Part shown: piece by piece, positions 1-12,100 of the stretch
Numbering within the stretch: the first letter of the stretch is position 1
Layout: every line of letters begins with the position of its first letter
NCBI GenBank assembly: GCA_964017125.1
Contig: OZ024914.1
Location: 15,479,508 to 15,543,507 of the forward strand
Length of the DNA: 64,000 nucleotides
DNA from: Flabesymbios commensalis
Taxonomy: Eukaryota > Annelida > Polychaeta > Terebellida > Flabelligeridae
Reading direction: 5' to 3'
Notes under the pieces: model-generated
The model's database searches: none
What the model saw: only the letters and a program-made list of their open reading frames with translations
Told to the model about the DNA's origin: nothing
Position numbers and translations under genes: made by a program

Positions 1-100
1 AATCATAAACATAATCCATTGGTTTTATGTTTACTAACATAAACCATTACCAACCTGAGCTGATGTCCTTTATTGTTGGCCCTACTCTGGCCACGCTCAC

Positions 101-187
101 CAGGTTCTCCACCAGTCTCGCCTGCCGCTTTAGTTTGTCCAAAGAGTAAATCTCTTTGCATTTCAAGGGACCAAAACAACCAAGATT
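101..187 (-). CDS. RIPOR: RIPOR coding exon 13 (residues 618-646)
   Basis: Acceptor GTTCTGACTTCAG, donor AACCTG/GTGAGCG, phase 0 both ends. It encodes NLGCFGPLKCKEIYSLDKL and KRQARLVENL, matching NLGSFGPLRCQEAWALERLL of vertebrate RIPOR1. Later exons lie left of base 1. Confidence 0.9.
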
Positions 188-3100
188 CTGAAGTCAGAAC
201 AACATTTGTATGTATTATTAATTGCAAGTGCATAGTATAAAAATGTAAATCTTGATTATAATTAATCTATTTCAAAATATAATGCTTGCAAACATTAGAA
301 CAAACCGAGGCTGCAACGGCGCGTTTACGTTCTGTTTAGTTACATGATAGCCTATAGTCAGAGTAGGCCTATCCTCTTGATAATAAAGCTTTATTTGCCG
401 TGTTTCTTCTGTTGATAAAATTCACCATTACTTCACTTAAATAAACACGAAGATAACAAATGAATGTTAGTATAATATCACTATCAGTAAACTAGGCCTA
501 CATCAATTTCAGGACAAAATATTTTTTTAGACTACGTGAATAAAGGTCTTAGAACCGAAGAATGTTTGCCTGTCAGAGCGGGAGACGAGCCCGCGAGCCT
601 TGACTGTCAGGACCCGTGTGCGCTTTAAGCTTTTTATTGCTAAGCACGACTATAGCATCCTCCTGGCAGCAAGTCTTGACACAGCGAGGCCGTCAGGCCA
701 AGCCTTGCTGAATTAGCCATACCATCCACCTATTTTGGTAGGGAGGGAGATTTAGATATTGAATATTCATTAGTTTTTCAGAAAATGTCTTTTTAATGTT
801 GGCCCGCTGTCTGCGACGTTGGCTCACCATTAATTCAACCCTCATGCACGTTGCGGTGAGATGTGGTGGTCTGTGTCTGAGACGTTTCCGGTGAGCTACT
901 CGGCCAGCAGACATGTGTTGTTTAATGTAGGGCCGGTGTCGTAGACAGTGGCCCCACATTAAAACAACACTCATGCCAGAGGTCATACTTGGGTCAAACA
1001 GAAAAAATATTTTTTGAAAGTCCCCACTCTAATAGGCGGATTCAACCCTGTTTCAGCAAGGTCGGTCTACGACCTCAGGAATAGCCAGCCTTGCAGAGGA
1101 AGATGGACTATAGTCGTTTTAAGCCGTTTTATTAGCCGAGCTGTGAGTTTATACATCAAGCTTGGCAAATTAAATAAATGTGAGTAATTTTCACCGACTT
1201 GAAGTTGTGGGTTGCGGTAGCGAGACACAATTTAAAGTGGGTGAAAATTTAAATAGGATAACTTAGCGGGAGAAGATTAAAACCTCTATCTGGCAGGGTA
1301 TCGTAATATTGCAGATTAAAACAGGTCCAACAATTCAAACAAAGCAACCTGGCAGATAAGACGTAAATAATATGTGACTATATTGTGTTACCTCTAGCAG
1401 TCTGTCACAGTACTGTAGATGCCACAGTAAGGTGACGTCGGCCTGGTCGTTGCCAGTTGATGGGGACTCAGGACTTGCTCCTATACTGCTCTCCAGAGTC
1501 TGCTCCTCCTGCAGTCTGTGCGCAAGGGATCCTATCCCGGAGTCTGTGGTCTTAGTCGTGGATCCGGGACTGAGTGAGCCCTCCTCCTCCACCAAGTCAA
1601 AACTATCAACCCGGCTGCTCCTGTGGCAAAACGGCAAGCTTGGTAAAGAATGAATGAGTGAATGAATAAATGAATGAATGAGTGAATTCAATGAATGAAT
1701 GAATGAATGAATGAATGAATGAATGAATGAATGAATGAATGAATGAATGAATGAATGAATGAATGAATGAATGAATGGGCACATATGATATATCACACCG
1801 GCTGCTCTTGTGGCAAACGATCAATAAATATTATTGGTTGAAATCGCTGAATATTTTTATTTGCTGTGGTATTTTCTGCTGTATTTAATTAACTGTTATT
1901 ATCAAATAGGTGGCCTGGATGGCAGCGACCACGTGGTCTTATTGGAAACCTTTATGTATACACGGTTAAATACAATTTTCTTCTTCTTTACATTTGAGTC
2001 TGAAATTGCAATTTCAGCTTCAAGTATAAAAGAATTGATATTTGTTTACATTTGAATGTAAAATAACTATCACGCTGGCTGCTTTTGCTGAAACGGTGTG
2101 TTTTGCTAACATTCTTTGTATATATTTAACTTCGCGGTATTTCCTAACATTTGCGGCTGAAATTGCTGTGACAATGTGACCTTCTAATGTAAGAAAAAAT
2201 ATTTTTTTTATATTGCAAGCTAAAATATATATAACATCGGCTTCTCCAGCTTGCTAACATTTGTAGTATAATTACATTTCTCCGTCGTATTTTAATGCCT
2301 TTAAGGCTGAAATTGCTTTACATCTAGAATATCATGTATATTTTCTACGCAATGATTATCTATCGAACTGTAGACACACATGTCACTTACTTTGAGTTGG
2401 GCGCCGTACCAGGGAAGTAATCTTCGGATTCCAGAAAGTCAAACGCTCCCAGCGCGTTTTCTATGGATATGCTGACGTCAGCAGACTGAGCACAACACGT
2501 TCCCGCCTGTTTCTGGTAACATTAAAAACAGCAAATATGTTTACATATGACTTGTATAATGTATATCGAGCTCTAGAATGTTTTATATACCACTCAAATA
2601 ATGTTGATTTAATGTTGGGCTAACATTAATCTAACATTGCTTGAGTGTTACATACAACACTCCAGCTTTATGTTTCAATCTTAATGACAACGAAGACGTT
2701 CATTGATGCATATAAACTGTATAAATACAAACGAGTGCAGTAGAGAATCTAAAAAATTAGCAATATCGGGGGCATGCACCTATTTTTTTCCGGTAAATTT
2801 GAGCCAATGTAGGTGCCTTTTTAAAGTATTTGGCGACAAATAGGCACGCAGCGGGATCCCTTCATCTGCCAATGCGAGTGTGAGCGTTACTCAATGAACG
2901 AGGTTGCTCATTGAGTTATATTATAAGGAATAATCTACAGTTAGCGACAGCCTTATAGTTATACACCAGGTGGGGCTTATTCTGGATGATAACTGACCAA
3001 ATCATTAACTGAGTTGTCTGGGAACATTATTAGCGTAGGCCTACATCGTAAAATTGATAAAAAATAATGTTGTCGTGGTGGTGCAGTAGTTAGATTTTGC

Positions 3101-6100
3101 ATTTGATTCTGACGTAGAAGTTTGTACGAATAAATAGTCGAATCAGCGTCCTGTAGAGTAAACAATCAGTTTTACAAATTTGTTCCCCAGAGGTCTTGTT
3201 AAAGGTACAGATCACGATTATTGCACCATACTTTATCACCCAGTATGTAATCAACGACAATAGCAGTAGTTAAATGAGCAATATGTTAAATGTGTTGTTT
3301 TTGGCCTGATAAACCCAGCATTCAATGTTGAGGGTTAAAAGTTGGGTTTACATTGGCAAAGTTTATAGTCAGTGGACACGATTGTGCTGGCGGATTTGGG
3401 ATCTAGTGGTTGGTGAAGTGTTGATTCAATGCTGTATGCTTGCCTGGCGCCCGCCACTCTTGGGCCACCTTCCCGTTCTTCAGGCACAGATCTGGTTCCC
3501 CGTTCTTCAAGCACTCTGGCTCGTCCATCGAAACATGTGAGTTTTTTATTAGATTGCGAGGGCTAGCGTGTATCAGATTGGCCAACATAATCAGTTGTTT
3601 GTGAGGAGGTGCCGCTGAGCACCTTCTAAAATCACCTTAGTGTTTGCTCTGGTCAGCGAGATATCATGTCTTGTGAGTGGTGGTGTAGATGTTGGAATGA
3701 ATGAATAAAACATTGATGTGCCTACGACGTTGGACCAACGTTAAACCAACTCTTGTGTTGAATCAATGTTGGTTTAACGTTGGTCCACCGTCTACAACGT
3801 TGGACCAACGTTAAACAAACATTGATTCAACGTCTTGTGTCTGCTGGGAACTGTGTTTCTATTTTGGAGCATTGCAAAATTTAGCGCTATCAAAAAACTA
3901 CACATTTCTGTCTTTATTCTTACCTTTATTAGGAAGTCTAGTGCATGTACTTGTTCCTCCAGCCTGGCTAACTCCACATACTGTCCTTGGTAATCCTCTA
4001 GCGTAGTCCTAAGATTATGTAGTGCCTCGTCCAGACACGACACCTCTGACCGGCCGGTGGTGCTCTCTAGTGAGTCGGCCAGTAACCTCATGTTATACAG
4101 TCTGTCACGGGTGCTGGAGAGGTTGATAGGCTCTGAGAGGGACTCGTGTATGGGACCCATCACAGCAATAGATCGGGGTCTCATCTGGGGGTCGTGAGGG
4201 GTCAGGCCTTCACGGTCACGCACCAGCGAGGATTGTGTCGTGAAGCTGTGAACGTTGTGACGGTTTGCATAGCTGGATGTGGGACCTGAACTGTCAGAGC
4301 TCAAATCTGACGCCGAACTGTCCTGTTGAACAGAAAACATGGATCATTAGTGTCAGACAAAGTGTTTATTTTACTCACAGAAAACAAGAAATGTTAACCT
4401 ACCCTTTAAACTTTAACGATGCATCCACACATCATTTTGCATCTCTGGAAAATTAAATTCACATAATTGTTTATTAATAACACTACTTTTTTAATATGTA
4501 ACATACTTCAAGTCATCTTCATCCACTTCAAGTCGAGAATTTATTTGAGTGCGTATATTGCTCTGAAACAGTGTTCTTCGGGCTATAAAAAATAATGGAC
4601 TAATAATATCAGCTTGTAGTCCATTTCGTAGTTATTGTGTTTAACTCCTCAAGCTCTATTTTACAACTTGATTTATTTTCTTCAACTTGACTACATGCTA
4701 TATGTATGTGATTTTTATCCAGTAGAAGTTGTGGGTTGCGTTAACGAAACACAATTTCAAGTGTGTAAAATTAAATCGTATGGATTATCGCTTTATCCCT
4801 TTAAAGCCTGAATATATCATTGTCATCTTTATTCACTACAAGCCGCGACAGCAATTCGCGGCTTGTAGTGAATAAAGATGACAATGATATATTCAGGCTT
4901 TAAAGGGATAAAGCGATAATCCATACGATTTAATTTTACACACTTGAAATTGTGTTTCGTTAACGCAACCCACAACTTCTACTGGATAAAAATTACATAC
5001 ATATAGCATGTAGTCAAGTTGAAGAAAATAAATCAAGTTGTAAAATAGAGCTTAAGGAGTTAAACACAATAACTACGAAATGGACTACAAGCTGATATTA
5101 TTAGTCCATTATTTTTTATAGGCCGAAGAACACTGTTTCAGAGCAATATACACACTCAAATAAATTTAAATACATGTTTAAAAACATTATGTTTATCATG
5201 TTTATACAACAGTAGAATAATATTCAGAACACAAAGAATATAAGTGGCAAATATCTTACTCCGTTGAAGTAGGCTCGCCGCCTGGGAATGTCGCTATATC
5301 CTGAAAATGTGGGCGCCCGTCTGCGAGGAGCTCCTAGTGAGTGCATGGTGATGTCAAATGCGGCGATCTTGTCATCTATACCGTCTAGGGGACTGGAAAA
5401 ATAACACATATATTTAGTGTTAAAATGAAAAACAGGACTCAGAATCATATTGTATATTATCAAAAAGATTTACAAAACATTTGAAGCTGTTTATACATTT
5501 GAAACTAATGAAAGAGCAGAGGAAATTACTTATTGTTCATGTGTAATAGGCAATAACTTGACCGTGAAAAAGCCCAATGAACCCATGAATGGTGTTACCG
5601 ACAAAAATGATTTTCTGCCAGTAAACGTCATTTGGGGACTTTTAATGTGGTATACACGCCAGTTCTACAACTTAACATTTCTTTCTGACTGAATTAAAGT
5701 CAATCTTCGCAGTGAAAGGGTAAAATATTTCTAATGGTCGTAGACCCATAACATAGGTATTCAAATGAAGCCGAAAGAGCTAACTAAGACATTTATGATG
5801 ATTTCAAACTGAAAAAACCCTTTAGTCTCCATAACTTTCACGAGAATATTCTAGCGCTTCAAGGGTTTAGTCAGATATTCACGTGAAAGCAGCCGACAAA
5901 ATGTGCCAAAACACGTGGTAAACATATTTTGATTCCAGAATAATTTTGATTTTTGACTACTCTTGTTAAGTACACGTTTTCCAGGGTGGCGTTTTCACTT
6001 ACTTCCAGGTGATGACGGTACTAAGTTTGATGGAACCGTTGATGTTGATGCTGATGGTCATGATCTGTGGATGGGATGAGAACAGGTCCTTTGTCTCACA

Positions 6101-9100
6101 CGTCTTCTGTCCAAGACGCAGAGACTTACCCAACGTTTTAACCTCCACCGCCTGTAAATGAAGAGAAGCATCAATATATAATCATGGGATAAAAATATGT
6201 AATCAACGAAAGACGCAGCCATTTTATGGTAATTTGAGAATGTGTACTATCTTAGCATTATAGCCTTAATTTCGGTCGTGTGCCGACTACAGACAGTCCA
6301 ACTATTACCAGATTATTAGCAATCTAACGTGAAGGACCTGCAATCTTTATTTACCTCCAATAATGTCGAAATACAATTTTTTGACATAAACTTCAGCAAA
6401 ATATTTTTGAAATAACAATTGAAGTTCAAACAAATGACAAATACCGACTTTAACAGGTTATCATATAAATACGTTTTATTTCGACAAATTCATATTTACA
6501 AAGTTAGTTATATATTTATATGAACGAATATATACATATATTCATAACTTAAGGATTTAAATTAATATATTTATAAGCATATTCTTAGGGAATGTTAAAA
6601 CCACACACCTTTATTCTGAGGATATCTTGTAGGTTGACCTTAAACACAAACATGTCGTTGTCCCACTGCTGAGCGTTCATCCGGATTCGACCTTTCGTTT
6701 TCCACTTCTGTAAACCCATTCTGGTCGTCACCTCGTAGACATCTCCCGGGATCAGCCGAGCGAACCCGACAAGACCTGGCAATGTATAACACAAGTCACA
6801 ATAAGACATCTATCAAGCAATACCCTTTAGACGCTTACGATGCATCCAAGCTTCATTTTGTATCTCTGAAGAATTACTTAATTCCCTACACCTAGAGGCT
6901 TTATAGCTTTTCATGGAACTGTTTTAATAATAACTTTTTTTTCATTTATCACCCACTTTTAAGTCATCTTCATCCACTACACGTCGAGAATTGCGACAGC
7001 AATTCGCGGCTTGTAGTGGATGAAAATGACAATGGTAAATTCAGGCTTGAAAAGGTTTGAATACCCTCATCTTCATTCACCTCGAGATGTGAATTGCTGG
7101 TGCAATTCCGACTATGAGGTGAACAAAAATGTCCTGGTTTTATGAAATACCTGAATGTAATATCTCAAATTAATGTCCAGGTTGTCCTCAATTAGATGGA
7201 TTATATATTTTTGGTATTCAAATATTTTATGCAAAATGTCCCATGTGAATAAGCATGGGAGTTCGAAGGGTTATTAAAGTATCAAAAATATATTCTGTAG
7301 TTATTACATGTACTGTGAGCATAATTGTTACTGTTTATAGATAAAAAAAGCTAACTGATCTTAAAATATAATAACTACAAGTATAAATGCTGTACAATGG
7401 AATAATACTAATATACTTTCCTCATGATAAGCAAAAACAATATTGACTATGAACAGTCAATAATTACTGAAAGAAGATTAAATAGAGTTTGGCATCGTGT
7501 TTGGAACTTGTCCAATCAGCTATGCGGGTGAAATACAAAAACTATCCCTTCACCTTTCATTCTACAGTGAAACGTGCCCAGCATGTTCTCCAGTTGAGCC
7601 TCAATGATGCACATAATCTACAAACACATCAAATACACATTAACCCATTGCCCGCTGAAGTAATTTATTCAAATTTTCAGCCATTTGAAGTTGTGTTTTG
7701 CTACCGCGACACACAACTTCAACATGTTCAAATGGCTGAAAATTACTCATGTTTGCTTAATGTGAGACCAAACATTTACAAATATTGATATTTAAACACT
7801 AATTTCGTTCCCAATATCAGTGATTTAAACGGCTAATAAAATGGATGAAAACGACTATAGTCGCACATAGAGGTTTTAGCCTAACCCTTGCCCTGCTAGT
7901 CTCTTATATATAGTTTCAAGCAAGTTCAAATCAAATACAATGCCAAGGAAATTGATCCAATGGTTTGCTGCATATTCTCAGTAAACCCTTCACCGCTATT
8001 TTTTTTATTATTTTATTTCAATGTTCACCCCCTTTGTTGTTTTAACCCAAGTTGTGTCTCGCTACCGCGACCCACAACTTCAAGTGGTGAAAATTACTCA
8101 TATTTGTTTAATTTCAACCCTTAATTATATATTTTAAATAAATATATTTTTTGTCATTTGAAGCTGGAAATTGTATTAGAAATTCCAGATTGAAATGCAT
8201 GAAATATACAAACTGACAACACAGTCAGGGTTAAAATGGGGGTAAATACATCATATTTTCGAAATAAATATAAATATTTTCGAAACAACATGATTGGAAT
8301 GAAAGATAGAGATACTATCTTGAGGTTGTGTGTCGCTACCACGATCCACAACTTCAAGTGGCTGATAATTACTTATATTGGTTTAATTTGGCACAAACAA
8401 ATTGCAAATATTGATGTCTTAGCAAACATTCCATTCCCAATAACAGTGATTTAATCGGCTAATAAAACGGTTTAAAAACGACTATAGACGTGATCAGCAG
8501 TCAAAGGGTTAATAAAAATAATGGTCCTCGTTAAAAAGATCCTAGTGAGCGTGTTTATTTCAGCTGTAATACCTGTGTACATTCCTTGAAGCCGCTTTTG
8601 ACATTAAGGAGAGATTCTCTTTTCTTCTCGCCCGTCGTCATGGCATAGGCTTTAGCCATGTTTTTTACCCCTGCAACAAATTAACGAGTAGATAACTATG
8701 TAACCCATATGCATGTACTAGTAATCAGTCACATCACACATGCACAACTCTAAAAAATAAACATTTTGTATATTACATTGATATTGATTTTCTTTTAATA
8801 TGTAAAAATACATAATATAAAATCAACTTTTATGTGGTTTATTTGAATTTATAGGAAAACATTAAAAATGATAAATATAATAAAAATAGCGGGCTAAATG
8901 TTAATTTATGGACTTTCTCTTCGTTTTTAACAATCGTATTCTAACATGTTGAAAATTGATAACTTTGGTTTGCATAATGATAAGCATTGTTGGGTTGAAT
9001 CTTATCAATAGTCCATTTGTCTTTTCTGGAAACATACACGAAGCTACTGATTTTGTGCAGATGGGCCACATAATCTGATAATTATACCTAAATAAGCATG

Positions 9101-12100
9101 TGTCGACTTAGAACTGGATAATCTTTGAAGCTGGCATAAAATCGCTGGGATAGATTTTAAAGCCTCAAATTCACGGAACATCCACATATTTTTCGCTTAT
9201 TTGAAGCTGAAATTTATGTTAATAATTCAAGTGCGACTGATTGCATAAGGACGCGTTAACACTCCTTAATTAGATTCTGGTTTAACAGTTTAAAGGATTC
9301 CCACCTTCCCGGTGGAATTTACTGAGGAATAGAAAAAAAACAGTTTAGTTAATTAACTCCGCTATTATCACAAATCCATCACTTAAAAATAAAAAGACGC
9401 ACGACACACAAGTTTTCTTCCAGGGCTGATTGAAAAACCTTTCACACACACTACCTTCAAGGGCACCCTGCAAGCACGTGACGATAAACCAATGTTGTTT
9501 GGATGTCGGGCCGACGTCAAAGAAGGTGGGCTAACAATAAAAAAACATTGGACCAACGGCTCGTATTTGCTGAGCCTCGGCATAAACGAAGTAATTGCTA
9601 AATCAATTGCTCTGCTTAACCCTTTGTGATCTGAGGTGTGGAATTTAACTTTACAGTCGTTTTCATGGCTTATTTTAAATCAAGTTTTTGTGATAATTTT
9701 GCAGTTTGGAACCGCTTGCAGCAACCCTTACCGCGGGTCAGTAAGTGACTGAAAATGGGTGGGATTTGTAAAATTAGGTCATATTGTATACTAGTTTCAT
9801 AGATTAATCCTCGTATTGCTGAATAGTTTGTCTCTATTTCTTATCATTTGAAGCTGGAATTGCTAACGCAATTTTCAGCTTCAAATGACGAAAAATGTTT
9901 ATATTTATGAGAAATAGACATTTCCAATATTGAAATGTTGGATTAACCAAGCATCTACAAAGACTTATTTTATCAAATTTAGTGATATTTCTGTTGATCT
10001 AAAGCATGCTCTAACCCTTTCAGTGCGGGGACCGTCTTTATACGTCAGAATCTGACGTCAGTAGACGTCAGATTCTGACGTATAAATACGGTCCCCGCAC
10101 TGAAAGGGTTAAAATATTTCTAATAGCTGTAGACCCATAACATAGGTATTCAAGTGAAACAGAAAAAGATGACTAGGACGTTTATGATAATAACAAATTG
10201 AAAAAACCCTTTGGTTTCATTGGTTTATACACAAATATTGCAGCGTTGTAAGGGTTAAACCGTATATATATAGTTCCAGCAGCAGAAGGGTTAAGACATT
10301 TTACCCTTTTAGAGCCTGGATACACAAGTGATAATAAAACCACAGAAATTACACTATAGTCGACCTCAGTGCTTCAAAGGTTAAGAAGATTAGAGGGGAG
10401 AAAGTTTGCATTCTTTCAATCTAATTTACTGAATGTGATATTGATTAATCATTTCAATTAGCTAATCGTTTAATACGTTTAAAAAACTTTTCTCATTACT
10501 CAAGGTATCATTACAGCGGAATTCAAAAACGGTAATTTCGGTTTTCAAATTAAATTCTCCTAGATTTAGGTTTCAACCAAGAAAAGGTCACGCTTAAATT
10601 CTGATGGTACGTCCACCTTGACAATTAGATGTATTCTTTATAGTATTTGTTGTCGACAAATATAATCTAAAATGCCAAAACAAAGTTTTTGCGCTAAAAC
10701 GGACACGTCATATTTGTGGTAAGCCACACACAGCAAACGCGATACATTGATTCTATGTTGGTGCAATGTTGAGACAGCGTCGAAGACGGTGGCCCAACAT
10801 TGAACCAACATAGAATGAATGTGTTGTGTTTGCTGGACATACACTGAAATTCGGTGGTGTGCAAGCTCACGTAACCCAGTAATTTCCATTGTTGTGTCCG
10901 ACCCCCCCCCCCCCCCTGTGCTGTGCATAAAGGCAATATCTGAAGGTGGACATACTTTACAGACAAACGGTAGCGTCACGACCCAGTTCCTTTAAATGTT
11001 ATTATCCTAGCGAACACAAAACCTTGAACCAATGTTGCATTAATGATAGCTCACTGTCTACAGAAGCGGATGCAGGATTTGAAAAAAAAGAGGGGGAATG
11101 GGGGGTTTTGGTACCAGCCTAATTTTTTTTTTTTCTATTTAGGCTAATTAAAAAGACTTTAAAAAAAATCCACACCCCCCCCCCCGCTGGATCCGACCCT
11201 GATGTCGGACGCTGGACAACATTAAAACAACATTGATTCAACATTTTGTGCTTGCCAGTATTTTCAGTGTAGAATCATGTAGGCCCTGTTTTCTGACAGA
11301 TAGCCACACTTACCCTCTCTCAGCTGCTGGTGTAGCAGATACTGATCTTCTAACTCTTCTATCTGTAAATAAACAAATATTACACATTAGACAGCAATTC
11401 GCGGCTTGTAGTGGATGAAGATTACAATGGTAAACTCAGGCTGGAAGGGCTAGAGCAATCCCTGTTTTTATTAATATTTTCATTTTAATTGAGATTTAGT
11501 TCTTTGGAAAGATGTAATTACTTTTGGTACAGGCGCCTACATAAAAATGGCCATGATATGTTTTGGGGTTAACAATATTGAGCCAAGAGACCAGCCTGCT
11601 TCGCAGATTTTCAGATCACATGCCAGCACTTCACTCGCACTCAGTGACTACTCTCAGGCGCTCGCCTGAGAGTCGCTGAGTGCGAGTGAAGTGCCAGGAA
11701 ATCGTCGGATTCAACCAGAGACCTGTTGTGGTGACTGCGTGGGAATGTACCACTGTACCAGGCGGGCTTACATCTCCACGGTACAGCCCCAGGCGGCATC
11801 ACGATTGTGTAACAAATAGTCCAGCTACATATCGCATAGCATTTCCTGGGGCCGGTTTCTGTATCGCACTTAAGTAAAATATGTCAACTTTGTACTTAAG
11901 TTTGTTACAGAAACCGGCCCCTGCGGCCGGTTTCTGTAACAAACTTAAGTAAAAAATTAAGTGGGCTGGTTCACGTTACATACTTAAGTAAAAAGTTAAC
12001 TTTTTACTGAAGTATGGTATAGAAATCGGCCGCAGGGGCCATTTTCTGTAACATACTTAAGTACAAAAATAACACTTTTTACTTAAGTACGATACAGAAA

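Larger units (their letters stand above)
188..1391. other. intron between exons 12 and 13
   Basis: Holds two PAL-A copies (788-845, 902-987) and an HP-B1 copy (1110-1270). The 188-787 part is unique-looking AT-rich sequence with nothing recognised. Confidence 0.7.

Noticed and set aside
1335-1824. Open frames of IHSF repeats as a gene
   Set aside because: Translation of the CATT tetranucleotide. Only the exon 12 part is RIPOR coding; the repeat part would be coding only if the cryptic acceptor were used.
7489-7788. 99-codon plus-strand open frame
   Set aside because: Shadow of RIPOR exon 6 and of an HP-B1 hairpin (VVFCYRDTQLQ is the hairpin translation).
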